From contig CAUYUJ010020536.1 in the NCBI GenBank assembly GCA_963575745.1, positions 26,001 through 90,000 on the forward strand: 64,000 nt of DNA. The letters are read 5' to 3'. How positions within the stretch are numbered: position 1 is the stretch's first letter; each line of letters opens with the position of its first letter. Source of the stretch: Prorocentrum cordatum. Its lineage: Eukaryota > Sar > Dinophyceae > Prorocentrales > Prorocentraceae. Position numbers and translations under genes: made by a program. Below the pieces are notes generated by a model. It saw nothing but the letters and a program-made list of their open reading frames with translations. It was not told the origin of the DNA and ran no database searches. Positions 31,339 through 43,300 of this stretch are shown piece after piece.

Positions 31339-34300
31339 CTAGATGGAGGGCGTGTTCCCCCGGCGGTCGCGGCTCTCGCCTCCGCTGAGGTCTCCGCCGC
31401 GCTCACTGGGGTCCCGGGGGCTGCTGCCATCGCCGCCCCTCGACGCGCGACCGTCCGCGCTGGGCCAGTCGCGCTCACTCCGGCCGCGGCTGCCCTGGTC
31501 GCCCTTGGAGTGGCCGCCCTTGCCGCTCTTGTCGCCCTTGCCGCCGCTCTTGGAGCCCTTGGCGGCCTTGCCGGAGTACTTGCCCTTGACCTTGCCGCCC
31601 TTGCCGCCCTTGTCGCCCGCGCCCTTGCCACGCCAGGCTGGGATCCCACCCCCGCCCGCGGCAGCCTCCGCGGCGGCAGCACGCCGCCGCTTTTTCTCCT
31701 GCTCGTACCAGCCGCCGCGAGGAGCGCGAAGCTGCCCAGCGTGCTTCCCGGTCTTACGCCGCGTGCGGCCGGGCGGGGTGTCGCCGCGCCGCGCCCACGC
31801 TGGGTCCCGCGCCAGACTGTGGCTGGGCGACCTCTCGCGCTTGGGCCGGTGGCGGCTGGGCGACCTCTCACGCTTGGGCCAGCTGAGGTCGCCCGGCGGG
31901 CGGTCCCCCTCAGCCCCCGCACCCGTGGCACCCGTGCTGGGGCGCTCGCCATGGCCGACACTGGGGCCCGGCGCCTCCCGCACGGTGTGGCCGCTCCGCC
32001 GGGCCTTCTCCACCACCGTCTTGGGTTTGCCGAAGGCGACGCGGCAAGCCTCGCAGTAGCTCACGTCGCACCCCTTACAGTGCCACCGCAGGGCTCCGCT
32101 GTTAGCTCCGCCCGCGGGGCACATCTCGCAACCCCAACCGTCTCCCGGGTCAAAGGAGCTCCAGCGCATCTTGAGTGCGCATGTCGGGCAGGCAGGCGGC
32201 TGGATGGTCGGCCCATCCTCCCCGTCGCTGCCTGGGTCAGGGCCGCGAGGCCGGCTCGCCCACTCCGTGACCACCGTGCACGGGTCCGTCTTGTAGAACC
32301 GATAGTTCGACCTCATGCACTCCCGCGCGCGCTTTGCGTCAGCGCGGCGCTGGAACTCCACCAGCACGCACGGCTCCCGCTTGTGGCGGTGGTCGTACAG
32401 GAAGGCGATGTGTTTGACGACCCCGAAGGGCACGACCACCTGCCTGACCACCTCGGCATCGACGTGGTGCGGTACCCGCTCGATGCGGATGATGGACTCG
32501 CCCTCGTCGTGCTGGTCACTGGGCTGCTGCTGGGCGCCCTGGCGCTGCTCCTCCTTGCGCCTACGGCGGCTCCTCGAGCGCGGCTGGCGCTGGGGCGGCC
32601 CGTCCCCCGCGCCTGGCGCCTCCTCCACCTCGGTCTTCACCTCGAAGGACCGCGGCGGCGCCCCCCCGCTCTTGGGCTTCAGGACGGCCTCACGCTTCAC
32701 GATGTCGGCCTTCGGGGGGGCGCCGCCCGTCTTGGGTTTCAAGACGGCCTCCTCCTCCTGTCCCCTGCGCCCGCGATCGCGAGGCGCATCGCGCTCGCGA
32801 TCGCGGCGCCTCGCGCGCGAAGGCGAGCGCAAGGGCGCAGGGCGCCTCTCGCGCTTGCGGACCTCTTCGGCGAGGCGCTCCTGGCCCGGCGACCGCGCGG
32901 GCCGCGGGCGCGCCTTTGGAGCGCCTTTGCTCTGGCGCCGCGCGGCAGCCTGGATGGCCGCACGCGCCAGCGCCGCGGTGACCGCGTCCTCTCCCGCCTC
33001 GAGGACCGGGGCTGGGGTCGACTTCCCCTCGCCCCTGCTCGAGGCGTCGTCGTCGGTGAGCTCCACGACCGCCTCCGCGTCCACTGTGCGCATCATGTCG
33101 AGCAGCCCCTTGTTGTGCTTGCAGAGCTCGCGGAGCTCCGGCATGGGCTGCCCCTGGAACTGGGCCAAGGCGAGCGCCAGCTTGGCCGCCTGGCGCTGGA
33201 CCTTGATATTCGGCCCCGCGCCCACCCCCCACGCACCCCGCTTGCCGTCGACGATCACCAGCTGGCCGTGGTCCTCGCTCGCCCCCGCGGCCAAGCAAGC
33301 CGCCGCGATGCACGGGGCTGCTTCGTGGTCGTGGTTGACCATCTCGACGAGGTCCTCGCTGTCCAGCTCGTTCACCACCGTGTACAGGATGTTGTGGGCG
33401 GCACTCCGGAGCTCGTCCGACAGCGCGGCCCCCGAGACGACGACGCCGAGGGGGTTCACCGCCATGATGCTGTAGTCATGGCCACGCGCCCTGCTCTGGT
33501 CCGGGGCCACCAGGCCCACCAGGAATCCCATGATGCACGCTGCCGGAGCGTGGGGCGACGGCGCGGCTGGCGCGCAGGGCTGGGGTGCGCGCGCTGCTCG
33601 CGCGCCTCGCTCTGGAGTGGGAGATGGCTGCGGATGAGAGGACCAAGAGGAGGTGGGCGTGCCTGGGGCGATCGGGAGCGGTAGCGAAAGGGGGGTCGAG
33701 GGCGAGAGGTCCACCGGGATACCCCCACAACGCGAAGCCCCCGCCCTGACCTGAATACCCGTGGGACCCGCCTGCTGCTTTCCCACACGCCCATTAACTC
33801 CTCGCCCTGGCTCGTATCTCACCAATTCCTCCTCTCCTTCCTCCTCCGTAGTTGACCCTGCTCGCGCCGAAGGGCGCGCCCAGGGGGGGCGCCCGGGCGC
33901 CCAGGCCGGGCGTTCCGAGGGCCTCAGATCGCTCCCAAACTGGGGCGGGTCGCTCCCGGCCAACTGGTCGGGGCGGGCGCCGGTCACGGCGCCGTCGTCA
34001 CCGCGGGCGTCCGGGGCCAATAAGGCGTGGCCCTCCGCCATGCCTCGGGCGAACGGAGCCTGACGCCGATGGTCCTCCCAGAGGTATCCGTGGAAGGCGT
34101 CCGTGGACCACCTCCCGAACCTCTTGACCGCTTCCAGGTCGCGACAGGCGTGGTACAACGCCGTCGCGCCCCCGATGCGCAGGGAGTGGGATCCCATCTG
34201 GCCTGCGTCCACGCCGCAGGCGGCAGCCGCGAGTTGGAGGAGCCCCTGCACCTCCTCCCGCATAATCGGGTGGCCATCGGGCCGGCGGAACAGGGGGAGC

Positions 34301-37300
34301 CCCGCCTCGGTTCCTCGTCCAAACCGGTCCGGCAGCTCCCTCTGGAGGTCGGCGAGTGCGTCCACGACACACAACTCCACCCCCGAACGGTAATGGTTGC
34401 GTACGCAACCTGCGTTAAACTGGTCCGTCTTGGACGACGTGATCGTCAGTACTACCTCATCGCAGTCGCTGAGCCTTGCGCTGGGTGTACCTCCGCGCAT
34501 CCCCTGTACGTCCTGCCCACGCACCACCCGTCCCATACTCCAGGAGCGGTCCTCTTGGACCAAATACTCCGACGCGCGGAGCATGAAAAAGTACCCCGTC
34601 ATAAGCGCCGCCCATAGGATGGTCGCCTCCCGGCGCGTGGCCGTCCCGTGGGCGAACAAGTACTCTCGGAGCCAGCGCAACATCCGGGGCGTGGCCGGCA
34701 GCTTCCGTTTCGCCTTTCCGTCCCAGCGGCGGAGTCCCTCGATCGTGGTCCAGAGCCGGCGCCGATCGGAGGTCACATCCCCAAACCCGGCCAGGGTGTG
34801 GGCATATCGAATGGCGAACAGGCGCTGGCGGATGGTCGTGGCTCGCCTCTTCATCACCTTGTACAGGTACACGACATACCGGATGAGGTCATCCTCGTCC
34901 GTAAGGCGGGCGTCCCGAGTCTCCCCCTGCAGGTATGGGCTCCGGCCTCGGAGCTTCCGCCAGAGTACCCAGTTACGCCACCCGGCGCTGTAATTGGCCC
35001 GCGTCCCTTCGGCAAGCTTGGCCAACATCGCCTCGGTGGCGGTCGCATCCAGCTCGCGGGTGTCGGTGAGTTCACCTTGAATCCCTTTCGGGGCGCCCCC
35101 GCCGGCGTACCGCCAGGCGGCGGGCTTCACCAGCGCGGGAGCAGGGGCGCTGCGGGTACGCCGACGGGCCTTGCGCGGGGGTGGGGCCGCGCCGCCCACG
35201 CCGTCCACGGCGCTTGGCCTGGGCATGCCCGCGCCTTCCGGAACAGCGAAGGTCACCGCCCCGACCCGCTCCCCGCCTGCCCCGTCCACCCCTGCTGCGG
35301 TGGACCGCGCGGTAGCAGGGGGGTCGAGCTGGTCCGCCAACCGAGCGGCGTCGTCCGTCGTCTTCCCCGCCTCCAGCGCAGCCTCGAATGGCCCGCTTGG
35401 GCGATCGGGGGCCTGAAGCCAGGCCTTTAGCCACAGCTTAACCATCTCGTCATTAGCGAGTCGGTCGTGATCGGGCCCGACGCCCGCGCGCGCCCCGGGT
35501 GCCTCGCTTGCGCTCGCTGCCTCTACGGCCTGCCTCAGCAGGCGCTCCGCCCACTGGAGCACCCAGCGGGCCGTGCGACGCGGGAGTGCACGAGCGGCCT
35601 GCCGCATGCGCTCGGCGATCGGCATACCTCCAAGGCCCAAGGCATCCCACAGCTCCGCCGTGCCCCCCTGGGCGCACCAGATTTCTTTCGGGTGCAGGGC
35701 TCGCACGGTCCAGCCGCCCTCGGACCCTTCCAGGATCAGGGTGTTCGCATAGCCCTTCAACGGGTCGGGCTTCGCCCGTGCCGTATGGCAGGGCCCGCGC
35801 GGATCATGAATCACCACGCGCTGGGCCCGCCCGCCTCCCGCGGGCTGCCATGTGCCCCGCGGCCAAGGCATCATGCGATCCCCCGTCGTCGAGATCCGAG
35901 GGTCCACGAGCAAGGTGCCGTTGTCGAGGTCCAGGCGGAGCTCATCCAGCGGTGGCCGCCCTGCCTCCTTCCAGAGCTGGCAGAGGCCGCGTGGCTCCAC
36001 GCAGGGCTGTCCCAGGGGGGGTACGGGGCCCGATGCCCGAACCCGTTCCCCGCAACCCCAAACCTGGACCGCCCGCGCGCGTGCCGTGACGTCGCCGAAG
36101 TGCGTGCACAGTAGGCGCGTCTCTGGGGAGAGTGCCACATAGCCAAGGCGCCGTAAGCGCGCCCCTAGTCGCACTGCAGCGTAGTTGACGGGGGCGTCGA
36201 GCAGCACGGCCAGTGGCCGAGTGGTGATCAGTAGCCGCTCCAGGCCCGTCGCTTCACGTCCACCGGGGTCCTCCGATAGTGACACGCACAGCCAGCGGGT
36301 CCGCGGGGCCCCAGCGGGGTCCTCGGGGTGGTCCCCGTCGTCCGGGTCCCATCGGTCACCGACATCCCACGGCGCTAGCAGCGCCGACCCACCGAGGCTC
36401 TCCCATGCCTCCCCAAAGGGGGGCCACGCGGTTCCCACCTCCAGCAGCCGCGCCCCCTCGACCTGCAGAGGGGCGTAGCGTGGTAGGGCCTCCCGGGCTC
36501 CTTTGACTTGGAGTGCAGCCGCGCGCCAGGGCCCGTCGTCTCCTGGCATCCGCAGCTCGCGCTGGGCGGCCTCCTCCACCAGTTCGCCCCACGGAGCTGC
36601 CGGCGACAGCTCGGTCCATCCGGCCTCCGCCATCCGCTGGCGTACCTCCTCCACCGTGGCACGCGTAATGAAGTCGGCCAGCTCGTTGTGGTAAGTCCGT
36701 AAGTAAAGCCCGTCCAGGACCCGGAACTTGTACCGTAGCTCCAGCATGGCCAGGACTCGAAGCAGGTGGCGCGCCACCGCGTTCCGTGCCCGGCGGCGTC
36801 GCAGCCAGCGGCTGACATTGCTGTTGTCAGTGACGTACGGCAATAGCAGCTGGAACCAGTCCGGGCCCTTCTCGGCCGCCAAGGCTATCAGACAGAGGAG
36901 TTCGACCACCGCGATGATCTCCCCCTCCCCCTGCCAAGTGACCCCAGGGGCGGAGCGGAGCGTCTCCAGATAGGGAGCCGCCTCCGCCACGATGTACTCG
37001 CGCGAGGACCAGTCCAGCGCACCGATCCGATCCAGGGTGGCATCGCCTCCCAGCCAGCGCAGCTTGCCGAGCGCCCCCGGGAGTGCGAGGGCCTCGCGAA
37101 GGCCTAGCAGGCCCTCGAAGGAGGTCTCGAAGTTACCCTCGACCGGCATCTCAAAGCAGACGCGCAGCCAATCCAAGGTCTGGTGCCAATCGTCCCACGC
37201 AGCCTCTACCATCTCGGGGTCGCCCGGCGGATGGACGTAGGCCTGACCTGGGTCACCCGACAGCATTCGGTGGACCGCTGGGAGCTCCAGGCTCAGGGCT

Positions 37301-40300
37301 GGAGCTGCGCAGGCGCAGAACTGGCCGAGCCCACTTAGCTCCCTCGCGGTTCGCAGCCGGACCATGCGGCAGCCGAAGCTCAGCTCCGGCTCCGCCAATA
37401 GGAAGCGCATCTTCATGGCCTTGGGCTCCGGGAGTCCAACTCGCTCGCGCTCGAAGTCCATACTGAGCCCCCAGATAATCTGCGTGGTGGAAGGCTCCCC
37501 CTCGGCGTCCCTCTTGCTGACGTTCACTGCTTCGGACCCAAACACCTCACGTATGGAGGCACCCCACGCGTCGCAGGCCATCCACGGTCGGACCCCAATG
37601 TCGGGCTCCACCACCACAGGGTCATCCATGAGCCACTCCGAGTGGAAGTGGGTGGTGTCGTGCCAGTGCGGCTCCTCAGGCCGATAGCTCTCGTGGAGCT
37701 CCCTCGCCGCCAGGGCGAGCATCATGTAATTGCCTGGGGCTCCCGTCCACCCAAACACCATGGCTAGGTAAACGACCCTGACGTCCCCCTCGATGCCAGC
37801 GTGGGCCCCCGGTAACGAGGTGCCAAAGTCCCCGACGTCCGCCGGGGCGATGTCCAACCACTTGAAGGCCCGCGAGACGTCCCGCTTGGCGCAGAGGAGG
37901 CGCGCTCCGGGGTGGCGCGCGCGATGCCATACCGCCGTCCTCGCCACTTGCCGATGGCGTGGCTGGACGGCAGGCGGGTGGTCGCGCTTGTGTGTGGCGG
38001 CGTTGGCCGAGAGCATCGCATGGATCATACGCCCTTCGGACGATAAGGTTCTGTCCGGTAGCTGCTTCGGTACCCTCCCCAGCGGGGCTTCCACCAGCTC
38101 CGTCAGAAAACCCTCTGCCGCCTGGGACGCCACCAGGACGATCCCCCAGGTCACATCCGCCCATACCTTCTGGTAGGCCTCGTCGATGTGGGCTCGCACG
38201 CTGGGGTACGGTTGGGCTCGCTCGCGCCTCCGCGGCGCGCCCCGCCGCGCGGAGGCTCCCCCTTCCGCTAGCTCCCGGACGTACTCGAAGTGCTCTCGGC
38301 TTAAACACCGTCGCACCTTGTCCCCCAGGACGCCCCGAAGGGGGTTGCCTAGGCGCTCGCGGCGCGCGCGCCTAAGCAGCGCGGCCGCTTCCTTCAGGGA
38401 CCCCGTCCGCTGGAGGAGCTGATCCCCCAGCCCTACCAGGGTCCGCATGGCTTCGGGGTCATACTCAGGGTGCTCCGTGCAGAAGGTCAGGTAGACCGTG
38501 GCCAGCTCCGCCGGGCTGCACCCGTCGAGGTCCTCCGCGATATCTCTGGCCGGATCCTCGCAAGGGGGTCGAGTCTTGCCCGCACTCACCTCCCCCTGTG
38601 CCTTGCCCAATGGGGGCTTAGGAAGCCCCGCCAATGCTCGGTGCATGGCTGGGCTAAGCCTACCGCATTTTGAGCCGTCCCCTGAGGCCTGCAGGCGCTC
38701 GATTCCAGTGAAGTCGACGCCCTGCAGGCGCCCGGGCGCCTCCGCCCGGGCGATTTTGGGGGACGCCCCCGGGCCATCCTCCCATATAGGCGCCAACTGC
38801 CGACGCAGTTGGCTCACCGACCAGCGGTGATAGGCCCCTTTCAACACCTTTGCCCACGCGGCGCAAAGGCGGGGGGCCCAAACCTGCGCCTCCTTGGTGC
38901 GCTTAATGCCCGAGCCCGGCACGTGATCCTTCAGCTCGACGTGGTGGTGGTCACGGGGGCAACGTCGCGCCAACAACAGAGCGTGCAGATACAGCCGGGG
39001 GCTGACGAGCCACCAGCTGCCCTTGCGATAGCGGCTCTCTGGCGCGTCGGACGGGGCCTTACCCCAGGCGCACATGTGGATCGGGACGATCATGGCCCCC
39101 GTCGCTCGACGCAGCTCGTGCATCGGGGCCTGGTCCCAAATCTTGGGGTAGCGGCCCGAGGGGCAGGAGGACTCGATGAGAAACTCCTTGCCAGCGTCGT
39201 GTAGGATGCGGCAGGTGTCGCACGTGAACTGTGTGTGGCTGTTACCCACGCGCTCGAACTCTTTGGAGCCATCCCCCTCGGGGTGCTCCCACGTGCGGGT
39301 GCCCTGCGGGGTCCCGCCCGGCTGGGCCATGAGCCCGAGGTCGGTGTACGAGCCACACGGGGTACCCCAGCACCAAACGTTGGCCACGTCGGGGCCCATG
39401 GGGGTCCGTGCGGCCTCCTGTAGGCGCGCGCGGACCGCTGGGTCGAGGGTATCATGATCCGGCCGTGGGCCGGATTCTCGGAGGGGGTCGTCGTAATATT
39501 CGATCGGTTCCAGCACCCGGATGCCCTCGGCGCGAAGCGCGGCCGACCAATTTCCCGAACCGGCGTACACCTCCTGGGCGATCAAACCGTACGCGAACGC
39601 GGGGTCGTGTCGAAGTGGCATCGCGTTCGCCTCCAGGAGGCGTGCCTGGACGTCGGCTGGATGTTCCCCGAACGAGGCCGGCGCGCGTCCCACTGCGCGG
39701 CCCGCCCGACCTTCCGCTGCCTTGCAGTGGGTGCAGGGCGCGCTCTTGCCCGGGACGGTGGGTTCAACGTCCGGGCCTTCATCGAGCATCTCGCGCCAGC
39801 CGACACTTACGATCTCGCGGGACAGGCGTCCTGCGTGCCCCCAGCGCTGGCCTAGGGCCGCCGCCTCCGCGTGGGAGCGTGGGCGCAAGGCGCGCATATG
39901 GCCGCGCCAGATCAGGAGCGGAATTACGTGATCCTCCGCGCCGACGCCCGTTCCCATTAGGTGGTCCACGCATAGGCGCCCACTGCCGTTGACACGGTGC
40001 ACCTGGAGCGTGACGGCGTCGAGGTCGGCGACAGGGCATGCTGCCAGGCAGCGATAGTCCTTGTCGTGGTGCGGGTGCACCGCATCGTGGACGTAGGAGC
40101 GGACATCGGCCTCCAGGGCCGTGATCCACGGCGGGGAGTCGCCCAGGGCACGCAGGGCCTCATGGGCCTCCTCCCATAGTGCATGGCGATACGTCGCGGC
40201 CAACTGCTGCACCGCGTCCGGGCTGGGCTCACCTGTGCCCTCGCCCGCGCGTAGCAGGAGCACCCCCGCAGCTACGTGCAGTAGCAGGCACTGCCGCTCC

Positions 40301-43300
40301 TCGGTGTCGCCCACCTCCAGGCCCATCGCCTGGCCCATCTCCTCTGTAGGGCCGAGGCGGTCCCGATAGTCGATGAAGTCCCACTGGATGCGGGTGTCCC
40401 CGTCCCAGAAGGTATATGACCCGCGGCCTATCAGCCCGCCGGGGTCCCACGCAACCGGGCCAACCTCGGCCCCGCCCTCGGTGACATATCCTGCGGCGCA
40501 GCTAAGCGCCTCATGCAGGTCGGCTGCCTCGCTGCTGAGACCCCGATGGCCTCGGTCCACGGCTTCCTCGAGGGCTCGCTCCAGAGTAAGCCGCTCCCCG
40601 CGCAGGCGCGCCCCCAAGACGCGCCCGCGCACGTGGCTCTGCAAGTACTCGCTGGCTCCCTTCAGAGGTGCGAAGACGCCCTCGGCTTCGAGCTCCTGCA
40701 TGAGTTTGAGGCGAAGCTCCGGCCCATCACCCGCGGGCTGGGCGTCCCAAGTGGCCGACGCGCGCGGGTGGTCGTGGTCTTCGAGCCATCCGAAGTCGGG
40801 GCCCTTAACCGCTTCCCGGAGGTCGGATTCCATCGCGGTAAGCTGGAGCGCGGTGTAGTCGTCCGGGGCCTGCCCCGGGCCCGGGTCGCCCGCTGCTCGC
40901 GAGCCGCCGCCACGGCCCCGGCCCTTTTCCTTCTGGGAGTCAGGGGGAGCAGGTGGGGAAGTGTCCTCGCCAACCTTCTCGGCCTCGGCTGCCTTGGCTT
41001 GCGAGCGCAGCTGCGCAATCATCCCATCCACCTGCTTGGGATCGATCCGGGGCGTCCCAAGGAGCCCCCCGCGCCTCGTGAGCTGCATGACTACCGAGTA
41101 GTCCAATCCGCGCGTTGACTTGATGGGGTCATGGGAGTTAGGGCAATCGCAAGCCTTCCGCGAGCAGCCCATGTGCGTGGTGGCCCCCCAGCAGATAGGG
41201 ACGTTGTCTTTATTGCGGGGCGCATGCGCCACGGATCGCGTCCGCTCCGGGCGTGTTAGTTCCTTGCCCGCTGGGTACGCCCTCTTGGGGGCTGTCCCCG
41301 CTGGGGCCCCGGTGCCCGCCTTGGGCCCCGCCTTCGGCTGGGGCCCAGCCCCCGCCTTGGGCCTGTCATCCCCCTGCGCCGTGGGCCGGGGATCGCCCAT
41401 TTCCTCGCTCCCTCCCGCTTTGGGCGGTCGCTTCGTGAGGTGGGCGTTCAGCTGCCCATTGAGGAGGCGCGTGAGTGCGGCCTTGCGCCGGGGCACGACC
41501 ACCTGCTGGTAGTAGGCGTTCGGGTCCCCGAGGTCGAACGTTCGGGGCAAATCGTAGCCGTTCTCCGGCATGAGTAGGATATACTTGATGTCCTCCCTCC
41601 TCGGGTTCTCGGTGTCGAGCTCTCGACAGAGTCGGCGCCTCAGCTCCCGCAATTCCTCGACCCAGGTGCTTCGGAGCTCTTCCCACAGATCCTTGACCCA
41701 ATGGTCTGGGAACTCCGATGGGTCCCTCTCGAAGGCCGCCTCCAAGAACCCCAACGACCGCCGACGCTCCGCCCCGTGTGCGACCCCTATGATGGACTCG
41801 AACATCTGGATCTCGCACCGGGCCCTCTTGAACCAGGTCGCCATGTGGGTGGCGGGCCGTTGGCGGGGCTCCAGCTTGTCGTCCACCGGAAGCCGATAGC
41901 CATCGAAGTCCTCGTCACGCGCGGGGACGCAGTCGTCCACCGCCAGGTCGTGAGGGCCCGTCCCGAAGGCGAGCGCCGCGTAGCCGTGTGCCACACGGTT
42001 GGTAACCAGGCAGGGAAACCCGATCGTCTTGAGCGTGCTCTTGGAGTGCGCACACATGCGCTTGAGTGAGTCGAACAAGTCCTTCCCCGTGATACCCTCG
42101 CAGGCCTCAACCACGAAGGTGTTGCATCCCCGGGCTATGTAAAGATCGAGTTCCTCGTCCCGACCGATCCCTGCCCTGGTGCCCCGGGCCTTCTTGTCGC
42201 CCTCGGTGGCCCGCGCCTGCCGCTCGGCGGCGAGGACGTGGCGTTCAGTGAGGCGGTTCTGGCGATCCAGGCGCTCGATAATCTGGGCTTCGGCCTCGAC
42301 TGTAAGCCCGCCCAGGGCGCCCGCCGCCCCGGCGTCGTCTGGACCCCCAGCTCGCTCCCCACCCAGGCCGCCCCCGTGGGGCGTCTGGCCAGTGAGGTGG
42401 CCAAGGACCGAGGCCCCGTCGAGGAGCGGATTGGCCCCACGGGCGGCCCCCCCGCGTCCATCGCGTGCCAGCAGGTCCCGATCACCCAGCAAGCCCCGTC
42501 GTGGGCCCGTGGGTTGGATGGGGGGCATGGCACCGAAGAGCTCGCGTCGGGGTCCCTGCTTCGGGCTGGGATCCCGTCCCCGCGCCGAGCGACTCCGCGA
42601 ACCCTCACGTGAGAGGCTCCCCTGCAGGGGAACCTTGTCGGCGGCCGCAGCACGCTCCCGCGCGCGCGCTTCCAGCTGCGCATCCTCCAGATCCGCGAGG
42701 GCGCGCTCTAGGTCGGACCCCAGTGGGCCCGCCGCTGCCACCTGTGCGACCCTCCGCCGCAGCTGCCGCTCCGCCTGATCAAGCGGAACCCCGAGCAGGT
42801 CCGCGGCCATACCTAATGCACTGAGAGCCGCCGCTTGGCCCCCCCGTCCTTTGAGATCCTCGGCTCGCAAGGAGTCCATGAACATTTCGAGCGGGTCGGG
42901 CTCCTCGGCGTCCTCGCTCACGCCGGCGGCGGCCGCCGCTAAGCGCGACAGTGCCGCCACGGGGGCGGGACGGGGCAAGCCCTCCATCCCGGGCGCAGGC
43001 GGCGCCCCCTGCGCGCCACCCCGCCGATGGTGGCCGAGTGTGCGTACAGGGTCGTGCTGCAGCTGCTGGCGCTCCGCGTTCGTCAGGTAGCGCCGCCTCC
43101 AGCCGCTCGCGCTTTCCACGTCCACACCGTCCCACTGCTCCTGGCGTAACATCGCCAGCAGATCCTGCGGGATGTGGTGGGCGATGACACGCAACCCCAC
43201 TTCCCGAGCCCCTTGGGGGACCTCGTACAGCAGCCGATTGATCCAATCTATCGGGTAGCGCCCGTCCTCCAGCGGGGGGGGGTGCCGTACGACCTCGCTG

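Noticed and set aside
31510-33684. 724-codon plus-strand frame
   Set aside because: Antisense shadow of the GC-rich C-terminal part of the 4770-codon ORF.
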